From Dasyornis broadbenti (taxonomy: Eukaryota > Chordata > Aves > Passeriformes > Dasyornithidae), in assembly GCA_013397935.1 (NCBI GenBank), contig VZRN01011463.1:46905-110904 (forward strand): a stretch of 64,000 nt of DNA. Reading direction: 5' to 3'. The notes below the pieces were generated by a model. The model searched no databases, had not been told where the DNA came from, and saw only the letters and a program-made list of their open reading frames with translations. The position numbers and the translations under genes are program-made. Shown here in pieces: positions 1 through 13,661 of the stretch. Every line of letters starts with the position of its first letter. Positions within the stretch are counted from its first letter, which is position 1.

Positions 1-2230
1 ATTTGGGAAATGTTACTTTTCTTCATTATGCCTCTGGATTATGACTGCATTGCTTCAAAATTGGTATTTTTTCATCTTCCTGTCCGAGCATTCACATGCT
101 ATTACATGTTTAGGTACTGCTTTTAGCTACTTCTGAAAGAGGACAGCCATTTCCAATACCTACTCTTCTTGATTAGTACTTCATCTGATTCTATTAAGTT
201 GCAGTCTAAAAGGACAAAGAAAAGTGTATTATATGTAAATAACTAGAGAGTTCAAAGCGCGTGATTATATTATAGGCAATCATAGGCAGAAATCTCCCTT
301 GTTTACTGTAAGAGACATGCATGCTGAGAGATCTTCTCACATTACCTAAGGTCAGGCTTTTGTGCTTACCTACTGATTATCTCCTGGATTCCATCTACCC
401 ACATTCCTGCTGGGAGCCCAGGGAATTTACCTGGCTAACTTAACCACCTAGTCTCTCAGGTGCCTATGGGTGGCTGGGGCAATTGCTTCCCCAGACCACC
501 TGGTCCACACGATTATTTTACTAAAGAGCCATCATCGCACAACACCAACTAACTTATTTTACATAATTACAGTGTGTTCATTACTGCAGGAAACCACAAA
601 TCAACAGAGGTAATATGCCAGGGAGTGGGAACCCTCCTGATACCTTTTACACAGCAACTTGGCCCCTGTAAGACTTATCCAGTGTCCTACTATTTATTTA
701 TTTTATTTCTGACTTCAGTCACTTTTACAGGATTACAGAATATCAGGCAACCTGTGCAGTGCAATAGTTCAGTGTATCTCCGGCAAATCCAACATCCCCA
801 AGATGCACTCAGCACAAAAGGGAAAGAATACAACAAAACCCAGATGTTCTTGACCTCCCCTTTGGTACACCTGCTTCTGTTTTATCTCAGATATTCTACC
901 TCAAAATGTACAGTTGACTTGAAACATAAAAAAACCAGGCACCAGTCTGAGTTAACAAGCTGCTTGCCAGGAGTCATGCACACATCCATTATTACAAGTC
1001 TAAAAATAGCAATCCTTTGACAAGCTCTTAGAACAGCAAAATGGGACATGTCGATAAAAAAGTAATCTGTGGATAAAAGCAAAAAGATGGGAAGAATCTA
1101 TTTCAAACAGATGGTTAAAGAAATAAGGTAATTTAATCCCAACTTCCAGAGGCAAATATTGCCGTCATTATCAGTGATGTTAGAGCCAACTGCTCTATGC
1201 GGGATCTTGCTGAATTCCCTTCAGAATGTCCAGGCTTCCAGGCAGTGCAGTCTGCTCCAGATGACAGCTATACAGTCTCCTAGCACTCCCTGAACACTCT
1301 TTGTACTCATTTTCTATCTCCCCACAGCAAAACTCTCCAGAACAAGTATTCCTTGCTGTTCAACACTTTGCACAGTGGAAGTCAGGCCCAGTGGGGCCCC
1401 CAGTGAATCTGCTGTGACAGCAAGGCATCAAACACGAGATGGTGGCCCATAGCTTCTTCTTTCTGCCTAACAGATGTGCAGGCCATTTCTGAGGCCCTGG
1501 CAGAACCACCTTGGCTGGTCTACTGAAATGACACATTAGAGCTGGCAATCAGCCTGGAAACTTTAAATATGGTACAAACTATTACTCCTGCCCAGAAGAA
1601 AAAGGGGAGGAAAATGGTAAATATCTTGAAATTAGAACTCTAGAATCTCACACAGCGTTTAAAATTAGGAGCCTAAAATGAAATGTGCTTATACGGCAGC
1701 TACACAGTGAGGTTCTTCATCTCTTGGCGGATCTGGAATTTCACACGAATCTGTCACACAGGAGCATCTAGGAGGAATTTGAGAAGCAAATGTGAGGAGG
1801 AAATACCTTGGCTGTGATATCATGGCATCATTTTGCATGTCATTCTTTTAAGACGCACACACCCTCAGGATGACTATTTTGATGTGTGCACTGTTTGCTG
1901 GGTGGAGGCTCTACACACTCTTTCTTAACTTCCAGAGGAGATGCCCCATGAAATTCACTCCCTCCGAGCACATTCTCCTTTATGGGCTGAACACTGGTTT
2001 AAGGAGTTCGGCTATGCACAAAACCCCCAGGCTGCAGTTGTAGGATGGGCTTCCCATATCCATCAGCACAGGCAGAATAGGATTCACTGCCTGAGGAGTG
2101 ACAAGAGGAGCAGCTGAGAAGTGGCTTCCCCAGATGCTGAACTGCACATGGAAGTCCCTCTAGATATGGGTCCCTAGTGTCCAGCCAAAGGGGGCAAAAG
2201 TAAAGACAACTAGCTGTAATGGGTAGGAAG

Positions 2231-2285
2231 ACTTCCAGAGTAATTCAATGTAATTCAATTACTTTCCAGAGTAGTTCAATGTAAG
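2231..2285. repeat. Small tandem duplication (about 30 bp unit)
   Basis: Two adjacent copies share the core TCCAGAGTARTTCAATGTAA (R is A in the first copy, G in the second), separated by a partial third repeat of TAATTCAAT. It looks like a local replication-slippage duplication and does not suggest a gene or a mobile element. Confidence 0.55.
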
Positions 2286-3802
2286 AGTCTTTATCTGAGT
2301 ACACACTGCACTAGAGGCTCATGTAATAGAGCATTTGTTAGCAGCACATTTTACGGTCTGCAAAGAAATAAAGTTAAACTGCTCAGGCTCCAAACCACTG
2401 GCAAAACACAGCCACCCCTCATCTCAAATCCACACTTTGGCACAAAACCCAGGCTATACTCATTAGACAGGTCAGTTCTCAGGCTTGATCAATTTCAGTC
2501 TACAAAGCTGACCCCTAAAAATCACAAAATTATGAGAAAATGCTTCCACTACACCTGCAGAAGACAGCCGAGATGTACAGTTTAAAAACTTTCTACACCA
2601 AAAGTGCATGATTTTGAAGACTCCAGATTGCCCATTTCCTGGTGTAATAAACATCTGCTCAATCTCAGCTGGAAACACTGAGAAAGCTCTCTAAAGGACA
2701 CACCGTGTTTTTCACCAGGGTAGCAATGAGGGAACTAGATGAGACTTCTCACACAACTAAAACAGTGCACAATCAGACTGCTTGAAACGAAGGGCTTGCT
2801 AAAAGGAGATAGTGCACTGTGAAAGTAGAGCTCGATTTAGCATTTTATTAGAGAGATACAGAAACATCTAACCAAAAAACCCAAAAAAGTAATCTCACAA
2901 AAAGGATATTACTGAGATGGTCATCGAATTTTTTTTCCTTTGAAAAAGGGAAGTTCCACAAGGAGTTAAGGTAATGATGACCTGATAGTAGAAAAGGAAC
3001 ATGTGTAATGTGTAGTATTAGTTCTACTGTAACTGAAAACCATCAAGACACACTTACCTGTGCCATAGGCAAAATACTCTGTATTCAAAGAAACATAACA
3101 TCAGGAACACTGACACTACAGTTTTTTAATACTTGTCAGATAACATGAGGAAGCCACACAGTTGACTTCAGTAACTACTGAGAAATCAAATGAGAAAGAA
3201 TTTACAAATTGTTATTTCTTACTAAAAGCAAGTCAGCTGTAGTGATGGAAAGCAAACCTCTTCACATGTCCTTGATAGATTTCAAAGGTCCAGACACAAT
3301 TTGAAAATTATTTTCAGAGCCTTATAGCTGGATGCATTTAGTTACCTTTTGTTACTTTTCCCCCATAAGTGGGCATTTTCTCAATAACTTTTCCCTTTTA
3401 TTCTGGAATGCCATTGTGATTGGGATAAGGACACTTGGATTTGTCTTATTTCCCAAATCACTTGGAAGAAAAAAATTGCAAGAAGTATCTATGTGTCACC
3501 TAAATGGAAAAACTAAAGTATTACCAATGTCATAATGATTTATTATGGAAGTTTTATTTTAAAGAAAAGAAAAGTATGTTCTTTCCAAGGCATAGAACAG
3601 TATTATCTGCTGAATGTCAATCAGTACTGATTCTTTGTAAAGCATTTTGTCAGTCCAAAGCATCAGTACAGTAGCAGTAACTGCTATTAATGAACATTGC
3701 AAGTAGACCATCTGACCAGATGGCATAGCCAGGAGCCATTATTTAGACCAGTGTCCCAAATGAGTGTGCTTGAGATTGCCCAAAAAATTAGCCTGGAAAG
3801 GA

Positions 3803-3824
3803 GGGGCGGGAGGGAGTGGGGGGG
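3803..3824 (+). other. Predicted G-quadruplex motif
   Basis: Four guanine runs (4, 3, 3 and 7 G) are separated by loops of 1, 1 and 3 bases, which fits the canonical G3+N1-7 rule. It stands alone in AT-rich sequence and is not next to a recognised promoter. Folding and function are untested. Confidence 0.55.
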
Positions 3825-5724
3825 CATAGGAGATGCACTACCACAACCAGTCCATGCCCTGACTTCACTGAAAATTACAATAATCATTTCTTTTTCTCCT
3901 TAGTTCATCTATTCAATATCAAAATGTCAAATCACTCTGATTAGGTCAGCACATACACTGTAATCGAACATCTGAAAGGAGCTTCAGGGGTGCTTTGCAC
4001 CTTTACATCATGTGCAGAGGGTCACTAAAGAACAGAAACTTTAAAATTCATGACCTAGCCTGTAAGATAGGAGATCACTTGCCAATATGACATTCATACT
4101 CAAAGCAAACAAGCAGTACGGTGTAAATTTCCTAATGCATCCAGGCTGTTTGCAGGCTCTGATTGCTGATGCTTAATGTTCAGACCACGTGCAAGCAAAG
4201 AAACAATACAATTGTGAAAACACAAACCACTGTGCTTCAACCTGAAACCTTCATCCTAGGAATCAGCAAGGACTGAGTTAAATTGTAGACTGTGCTGTCC
4301 TCAAGCATTCCTCCAGTCTGCTCCATCAGCATTGATATATCCTTGTCGGAACACAGGACTCACTTTGCTTTGTTAAAGGGAGGGAAAAAGATGTTTAGAA
4401 GAAAGAAGTGAGGAATAAACAAATGGAGACAAAAGATGAAGGCATTTGTGGAACCACTTAGAATCACTGTGTTGCTAAAATAACCTTGTAATCTGAGGAA
4501 ATTGGCTGTGAGTAGGTTTGCAGCTACAAAGAGCCACAAAACCTCAACATGGTTTGAAGCGGTTTTGCTGAAGGGAAGCAGCTGTAGCAGCTGGCTTGGA
4601 TTCTGAAATGTGTTTGGGAAAAAAAAACCCAACAAAACAACAAAACTCCCCACATATTCAAGATGTACATATCTGCAGAGAACATCAAGAGAGCCTTAGA
4701 GAGTTCAACAGGGCCTGGATGAGAACCACACCTCTTCTCAGGAAGGAGTGATGAGTCCATGAGGAGCCTTACTCAATTTACTCTCTTATTTTTCCTGTGC
4801 AGCCTCTACCAGCAAGGGACTCTCAGCTTTTGTTCTTCCCAAAGGTAAGCTGGGTTAGAAACCTCTTAACACTCCTCTTTCCACCCAGTATATTTATCTA
4901 AGCAAGTCCCAATGGGCCCAAATCCAGCTACAACAAACTTTCTGGGCACTTCTGACTGTTATGAAAAGTAGTGACTCAGCCAAGCTACATCAAAAAGAGA
5001 ACATATTTTATTTGTTTACTGGAACTTAATAAACCAGGGCAAGGAAAAAAAAAAAACACCCAGTGTCAGAAAAGACACGTCCCCAAATATCTTCATCTTA
5101 GAAATTGTAGTCCTTTCTCTGACCCCAAGCAGGTGTTGCTACCTGGCCTTCTGCTTCCCCATACTCTTTTGACTGTCTGCCTCCCTCCCAGGCCCATAGC
5201 TCTGCACTTCAAACACCCTTAGTCACCTGTCCAGAGATGCAGTTGAATCAAAGGTATCAGTGCTTATTTACCACCAGCATTTCCCCACTTATGTTCCCAT
5301 TGCCATGGTGAGCAGCAACAGAGCCTGAAAAATAAGGTCAAAACATAGCCTAGATATCTCCCACAAGCCATATGGAAGAATCTCTGAGGAAATTTCTGGC
5401 ACAGATTTGCACTTGCTCTCTGACCAAAAACACATCTTAGCATTCTGGACTCCTAACTGAGCACCAGGAACAGAGAACAATTAACATCCCTGAAAAGATT
5501 GAACCCAGATTCCTCTCCAGGATCTGAAGAGGAACGTCCCAGTTCTTTAGAGTCAGATGATTTTATCACAAGTCACCTTAATGGTGGTGAATATTCAGCT
5601 GAAAGGTACTGTGAACACAATTTGACCCTAATTATTTGAATCAGTAGATTATTTTTAATTTTTTTTTTTTTTTGGAAGACAAAATAAAAGTGAAAACACA
5701 ACTCCTAAAAGCAGCAGCAGAAAT

Positions 5725-5785
5725 CTCAATCATATAAATCATAGGATAGCTCGTTGGAAGGGGACCTCAAGACAGTTTGCAGTGG
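5725..5785 (-). repeat. CR1 LINE 3' end, short fragment
   Basis: On the plus strand the sequence reads like the reverse complement of the CR1 terminal region: a degenerate AATCATAGGATAG-type tail followed by TTGGAAGGGGACCTCAA, matching the conserved TTGGAAGGGACCT block. Only the terminal tens of bases are recognisable, so it is an old, 5'-truncated copy on the minus strand. It underlies the carboxy end of a spurious 125-codon minus-strand frame. Confidence 0.6.
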
Positions 5786-8700
5786 CACTCCCAAGGTGAT
5801 GCTCACCTTAGTTCTGCCATTGTACCAGCATGAAATCATACCCACAAGCTTGTAATCTGGCCCAGGGACTCCAAAGAAAAATGTAGCTTTCTCTAGAACC
5901 TCTAGCTGATGTTCACCTAAATAATAGTCCTCAGTAGCAAGAAATTGGTACAGCACAGCTATATATGATACCAGGACTCTGTGATCTGCTTCACCCATCC
6001 CTTCTCTCTTTCTTTGGTAACTCAACTTTCCTTGGTAAGCTCTGAAAAAGAGCTTATCCTTATGTTTGACTCCCTGTGACAGAAAGGGACATCCATTTAG
6101 CACTTCCTAGTGGAAGGAAATTCTCATGGATCTAAGGTTCCCTGTGACAGCCAAGGCTTACCTGTGTTCTCTGTTGTCTGAGCACATTAATCAGTGAAGA
6201 TGAAGATTATAATGGATGTAAGGACTCCCTGATGACTTTTCCCTTACAGCCAAATCTCTCCTTTGCTGTTTTATGAAAGTTGAAATATTTATGTGGGAGC
6301 ATACCAATATCAGACTTCCATTTAAGATTTTTTAACTCTAGGATGGAACTTCAGAGGGAAACTCCAGAAATACATTTAATCTGCTCTGTGAATACCAGCA
6401 CTTCTGTAAAACAAACACAGCAACGATGAAGGATCTCACAGGACCCAACATCTTTGAAACTCAGTCTCATGCAGCATAAATACAGTCCCCTGATTCATCC
6501 ATCCTCTTTCCTACCTCCTCTAACTGACTAAATTTGAATCATGCATATTAGAAAAAACATCAGGACAGTACCGTTAGCTGCACTACAAGTCGCAGAAGCA
6601 CAAAATGGCATGGTACGTCTAAGCCTTTTAATAATGATGCTGTTCTCTGCTGCAGATCATCTGGCATGCACAGCTCAGCTTTCTGAAAAAATAATGTAGT
6701 CACTCCCTAATTAAATTACTCCTGGAGTGGAAAAGCAGCCTGCCTGTTTCAATTGGCTGTGTAGTGACTGAACTCAATGAATATGGAAATAATTGGAAAT
6801 CCTAGACCAATATAGTGGAGGACGAGGAATATGTGATCCACAAAAAGGGCATGCTGCAATTGCATGAAAGTGAAAGCATAGTGTAATGTTAAACAAGTGA
6901 AAAATCCTTGATTATCAGTGATAGAGGTTAGAAAGCAAATAAAAATTACTTCAGTAAAATGCCAGAGGGTTGCAACAGAGATGCAAGCCTTTTAAAATGC
7001 ATTTTACGGGCCTCTTCCTCCTGGGAAAGAGGTAAAACTGAGATTTTATTGCAAATCCTAATTCATGACTCTAATCTACACCTTTGTGTCTCTTTTGCTC
7101 TTGATATTTAATAGGTTTACAAGATTACTAAGTAGTTGCCAGACAAGTTTTTTAACTTGGGCTCTGAAGCTTTGACCTTTTAGTAGTTCGTAGCCAAAAA
7201 GATTCTAATCAGAATATGGGAAATGAACAAGTACCCTAGGAAAACGAAAAAGCTTTACCACCACATGAGCCCTTTTTCACCAACTCAAGTAGACAAACTG
7301 TAAAGAAGGTAAGAAAATTATGGCCCCCAGCTTACTGGAAAAAATCTGTCACATATGTCTGTAAAATCTCTAAAAAAAAAAAAGCTTACATTTTCCTTGG
7401 ACGTGGCTCACTTGCCCACCTGTGCTAACCAGGAAGAACCAGCATCCCAGTCTAGGAGGTGCTTTGGTGAAATAGATGTGCTTTGCTTCCCACATACTCC
7501 CTGCAGCTGGAGTACAAGGCATGTTCCATATAGCGCTGTCTCTCCTGCCACTCCCTGGAATTGCTAGCAAACAAGGAATGTTACTGCAATCTTCTTAAAC
7601 TTCTTCTACCTGGCTATCATAGCAAAAAGCAGATCCAATAGCAAGGGAGAAAAATGAAGTCTAAACGACACTGGACAAATGCAAACATCCATGCATGTAG
7701 AATTCTAAACTTTTTTTGTCCCCATCTGAAAACTTGGGCTACCAATTCATGACAATACTTTAAAGAGGTTCTGAGATGTGCTCTCAAAACAGTTTTGCAT
7801 GTACCTTACACTTGCAAAGATCATGTTTCTTAGTGTAGTCAGTTCCTAAGGATTTTAGAATGAAGCTTTATTTTCCTTTCTCTAATGCTAAGAAATTTTC
7901 CTTTCATTCCTTTAACATTACATAAGTGATTTTCATTTCCTGAACAATTTTCAGAGAAAGCTGGGATTTTTTTGGAATAGCTTATTAAGTCATAAATTTA
8001 TATACAATGTTCAATTAAGCATAAGAAAACATCACCACTGACTTTTATCTCATAGAATCACCTTACACTATCCTGCAAATTGAAAGGTCAGTGACAACTT
8101 GTCTATCCCTGTGGCTCAAACAAATCTCTATATCAGTTTCTAAGCTAGTAACCACTACTTTTGCAATAAATTCATTAATCTAAAATATTTCTGTTTAAAT
8201 TTGCTAGGATTAGAGGTAACATTATGATGTGTTCCATATTCCCCTCAGATACTTTTTTTACTTAATAGCAGTCTGATGAGAAAAAAATAGTGCAGGTAAC
8301 ATGATTCACCATACACATCACTGTATATTTTGCTAATAGCTTTTTAGAAGTTTTCCCAAAGTTTATTTCAAATATCTTCCCTGAAATCAAGTGTCTCCAC
8401 CTTCATGCAAATAAAATAATACAAAGTTCCCTGTAAAAAGAGTTTTCAAAACTATTACCTCCATTTTCAGACTATTCTAACTGAACAGGAATGCTTTTCT
8501 AAAATACTGGTTCCACATTAAAAGTACACATGGGAAGGACTATTTGATGTAAAGCTCCTCCTTTCGAAATCAATACAACTCAATACTTCCCTTTGTGAAG
8601 GAAGTCAGTACCTATATGGTCATCCTAAATGTTAATGAAAGTATCAGTTGTAGGATACATGAACACAAAGAACACCAATATAGATGTACTCTGGTCTGGG

Positions 8701-9924
8701 GAAGTCTAACTGTCCTATCAAGGCTTGGGTGACTGGCTACAAAAGCAAAAAAAATAAAAATGAACACAATGCAGCCTTCAAAACTGGAAACCACTTGGTT
8801 CACTGAGTGATTACCATTGGCACATGTAGTTCTAACTGTTATGATCACCAAGACCAGCACTTTCATAACCATCTTCCATGGAATCAATTCATAGGTGAAA
8901 ATGCTGAAAAAAATTCTTAAAACTACACAAGGACTAAACTCCCACTTTTAAGACTGAAATGTTCTGCCTTGTAAGCCCTCCCAGATGTAGTTGAAGCACC
9001 CCCTTGGTAGCAGAAATGGCAGCACAGGTGACATAACATCTCCTTACCTTTCACCATTCACAACCCAGCAAAAGATGTGAGCGCAACACAAACCAGTGAC
9101 CACCAGTACTGGTCTGAGTAACGTGAAACTCTTTGAAACTATCTGCTTAGTGCATGTGCCTGGGAGGCCTTTGGATATTCTGTCACTTCTGTGGTTTGAA
9201 TATTTTAGTCTGTAATTCTTTACTAAGCCAGCTTTCAAAAGAAATGATCACTTAGTAAACCAGGTGGAGTTACAGATGGCTCAACTGATGGTTTGAAAAC
9301 TAAGTGATTCTAATTTCTAAATATGGCTATACAATCAAATATAATCTAGTAGGCAAAGTTCTGAGCTTAAATGCAGGAGACTGGTTCTGCCACTGGACTA
9401 CTGGCAAGGTTCCATGTGACTCTTTTTACCATACACAAAACAGGAACAATAAGAGAATTGCCTCAAAATTTGAGCAACATTATAAGTAGATGATTAATAG
9501 ATATATTGAGCTGCAGGCTTTTGGCTTTGAAAATCTTCATCCAGTTTCTTATCCTGGAAAGGAAGAGAGAATTATTCAATTTAAGAACTCTTAACTATTT
9601 ATAACCTCAGCTATAAAAAAAAGTCTTTTAAGAAACAGCAAGCCAGAAACCTCTTGCTGCCTCAACCATCTCCAGTAGAAACAATTACCAGGGGTATCTG
9701 CATACTGTTTCAAGGTTGCTGAAGTGCATATTGTTCCATGTCTTCTTGCCAGTAAATTGCCAAACCACTGTGTCAGACACACAATGGAGAGGAAAAAAGA
9801 AAAAAAAGTCCCAAGGATTTAACTAGGATGTAACTTCAGTAGAGTTTCTATCACTGTTCTGTTACTCTTAGGAGGATGATGCCCATGTTCAAGTGATGGA
9901 GTTATGTTTCTCTGTTATCAAGGC

Positions 9925-10010
9925 AATGCAACCTGATCTAGTGGAAGGTGTCCCTATCTATGGCAGGGGGTTGGAACTAGATGATCCTTAAACAATGTTC
10001 AACGCTAATG
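9925..10010 (+). repeat. CR1 LINE 3' end fragment
   Basis: The blocks CAACCTGATCTAGTGGAAGG, GGCAGGGGGTTGGAACTAGA and TGATCCTTAAA occur in the order typical of the last 100 bases of CR1. The copy is 5'-truncated and diverged and lies on the plus strand in non-coding sequence. Confidence 0.75.
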
Positions 10011-13000
10011 TACTCTTCAGAACATTCCCACTGACTTTAAGGGTGCTTGGCATCGAATGGAGTCAGCATAGTACAATTTAGCCTAAAGCACATAAACCTG
10101 TTGATGATGAACCTGAAAACAGAATCCAGAACTGTAACTACTGTAAAACCGAGGAGCTATCCCTGTGCCTTAAAAAAAAAAGTCTTGTCACCTACTTCAG
10201 TGGGCCCATCCTTAAATAGTAACACACAGCTCTCTGCTATCTTCTGACAAACAACTTTCTTCCTCCATGTCAGAAGAAAGCCAGAGCTTTGCACATCATT
10301 GAATATGGTAACTGACTCATTAGTAGAGAATACAGCTCACCATTAAGACATTTTTTCTGAAAACTAAGTCCCAAAGGGAAGTGAAGACATTCACTCCTAT
10401 TTTGACCAACCAGAGAAGTATAAGAAGGCAACACATACACTAATAAAGATATCAGTCAGACTGTAACAAGGAATCATTAAGAACAATGATGACACCTTAT
10501 CTGGATAAACACAAATAAAATTGTTTGGGGATGAAAGATAAACACTGCACTGTCTGAACTTTTGTAGTGCAACTGAAGAAAAAAAAAGAGAGTTTCTTCA
10601 AGAATTGGAAAATGACCTCAGGAATGCTGGTGTGAACAAAAGATGTGGTATGATGGAGCTTTCCATCACCAGAGGGTAACTAACTGATGGAAGCTTGCAA
10701 GCAGATTTTTTCCAACAGATGTGACCTGAAAGGTAAACTACATGCAAACACGAAAATTTTGTCAGAAGAGGATCAGATCAGTAGGACAGGGTAAAAGAAA
10801 ACAGAAGGTATAAATAGATTAAGTATTTTTTGCCTTATGTTTTTGTCTATATCTTGCATAACTGTTTCTAAGTGAATTGCTGATTTTAACTGTTACAAAC
10901 AAAAGTTCACAGTGCATTTCCTCTTAACCTGTCTTGACTTGTGCAAGATTTAGACTAAGTAGCCTTTCCTTTCAAAGGCCATGGCAAGCCATAGACCAGG
11001 TCACAAGCGTAATAAACAAGCACCCAGTTAACCTGACGTTGTTCAGGGCATACAAGGAGAAATACAGCACGCCACGAGCTCTGCGACATTGACTAGGTAG
11101 AAAGCTGACACTACAAACATCAGGAGAAACAAATACCTTCCAGTAACTGCTGGGATGCAAGACGGATGGAATCCAGTAATAAGTAGTAAGCTCCAGTTTA
11201 GAGCTTCTGCTCCAAACATCCCAAAGACACACCAAGGCACACACACCACCTATCCTTCTTTCCCATTCATGTTTTCTGGCAAAGTAATGTCCATAGAAAT
11301 GTCAGCACATCATGGTGGGATTCTGATAAGATTGTCTTTGAAAAGCAGGACTGGCTACCTCACAAACCAGAGATCAGTAGGGAAGGCGTGCAGCCCAACA
11401 CACCCTCTGCTAGTGACGATGGATCAGAGATGGTATCTAATTTTTTCAGAAAAAGGCTCAGAAAACATGTTATATAAAGACTGCATTAGATTATTATACT
11501 GCTTTATTTTAAGGTTTTAAAGGAACATTCAACTTGAGATAACTTCAACAACAGGGAATAAGGGAGAATTTTTTTGACTGTAGAAAACAGATTGCAGACA
11601 TAAAGTGTATATTTGCACTGTGACAGGATATGGATTTATAACTCAAAAAAATAAGATGACAGAAAATACTAAGATTTAGTGTAATGTTGATTCAAGAAAG
11701 GTTTTTAAAACACTTTTGAATTAATGTATTGAGTATTGTAAATGCTTATGGTACTAAATAGTTTTGTTCTATAAAATTAAAAATATTTTACTGTAACTTT
11801 TTAACTCTACCCCCTATCCTTCCCTACCCATCCCAAGTGAAAAACCTCTCAACAAACTGTTAAAGGACACATCTCCTGAGTGGAGCTCACACTAGGTGAA
11901 ATTCAAACAGCAAACAGCTTCAGAGATGTGAGGAGCCAAACGAGACAGATGTAAAATATTTTGCTAAATCAAAAGTGTTTCTGGGCCTGCAGTACGGCAT
12001 GTCTGCCTTTAAACAGGAAGACTCCCCTTGTAAGAGATGTCCCAAATATTGAGATGGATTGATTTAAATAATGATAAAATTATACAAAGCATGTGCAAAA
12101 ATCTTGAATTATAAAAACTGTAACCTTGATACAGAAATGGGTAAAAGAAAAATTAACCTGCCTTGAATGGTAAGCTCTTAAATTGCTTGAAAAGAAATAT
12201 TAACAAGAAGTAGTATTTTCTAATTCCCCATGCACTAATCATTACTCACCAACAGTAGTTTCCCATACAAACTCCATTTTCAATGCACTTGCATTGGGCA
12301 ATGTTGCAGTGACACCTTCCAGCTATTCCGATGCTCATAAATAATAATTCAACCTTTTAAAGCTATATACTTCCTGGTAAGAGGCAACATTAAGTGGACA
12401 AGGAAGTAAACAGCTTGATATGAGTAACTGTCTATTTTATTTGGGCTGCTGTTATAAAAGAAAGCATGAAAAATACATTGCATCTGTTTGAAAACAATCC
12501 TACTCAAGTTAAACACTACCATAAAAGTCATCCTTTTACAAGGAAAGTGGTTCACAGTGGAAACTATTTGAAACTCAGTTTTACAAAGCTTGCATAAGAA
12601 TTGCCCACTCAGGGCAAGAAATCCACTCACTCCCACACAATCTGATAAGCACAGAGGAGAAAACCAGCGCAATTACAAAAATAATCGTTCATTGATCTGG
12701 AGTACACAAGCTAATAGGAACATGCAGATATGTAGTAGATATTGTTGAAATAAAAACACAGGATTTTAAGTGTCACGTAGACTAAGAACAGCATTGTGAC
12801 AAGTATAAACACATTTTATCAATAAGAAAAACAAAGAGCAACAGGATAATCTTAGTGACTATAAAGAAAATAAATACTGCATCTTCTCCATATTCTAATT
12901 TCAGAGATAAGGATAAAAAATTGCCTTACCTCAAATACAGCTTGAAGAGAGACATGAAAATATGTCTACATCCTTTCTTAGTTCCCTTGATAGCAATCTA

Positions 13001-13640
13001 AGAAGAAATACAAAATAGCAAATAACTATCTTCCCTGCAGAGAGCAGTGCCCAGGAATAACATGCTTCCTAGTAAAGAATGCAGAAAAGAAGTAAAAAAG
13101 AAGTAAAAAAGAAATAAAAAATTAAAACTCAAAAAGACAATCCTAGCAAAATAAAAAGGCAAGAACTTTACACTTGAAATTAACAGTACGGTTTATTGCA
13201 TTTTAAGGGAGTAGAGACATTCAGGAATTAGATAACACAGACTTAACTGTGATATCACCTCAATTCTCACTAAACTATTAATTTAGTACATTAAATTCAT
13301 CTGCACAGAACTCAGACACTGAAGACCTAAAAAGATTCCTATTCGAGTAGTAGGCACACATGGGCTCACACAATACAACCTTATTAACTTGCTTTTTCCT
13401 CCCAAACTACAGTGCTTGCTAAAGCGACACTCAAATGTTAAATGCTTTGGTCAAGAGTTCAGTCACTGACCTGCAATGAAAGCTTTATGTTCAGCTCCAA
13501 CATTTTCTAACAGCAAACAAGGAAAAAAAATGGTTTCACGGAATGAACTGTTAAAAAAAGAAAATCCTCACATAAGCTTTCCCCGAGGGGAAAGAAATAT
13601 CCACAAGCTTTAAATTGGCCAGGCGGATTTAAGAGGAAGC

Positions 13641-13661
13641 AAAAAAAAAAAAAAAAAAAAA
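13641..13661. repeat. Poly(A) homopolymer, 21 bases
   Basis: Uninterrupted run of A directly after AAGAGGAAGC. I see no retroposed gene or SINE body immediately 5' of it, so it is most simply a homopolymer tract. Confidence 0.8.

Noticed and set aside
574..1020. 148-codon plus-strand open frame
   Set aside because: No family resemblance, no splice or promoter context, composition like surrounding AT-rich sequence; chance open frame.
5726..6103. 125-codon minus-strand open frame
   Set aside because: Its carboxy end overlaps a CR1 3' scrap and the rest matches no family I know; not a gene.
11155..11520. 121-codon plus-strand open frame
   Set aside because: No recognisable domain and no exon borders that fit neighbours.
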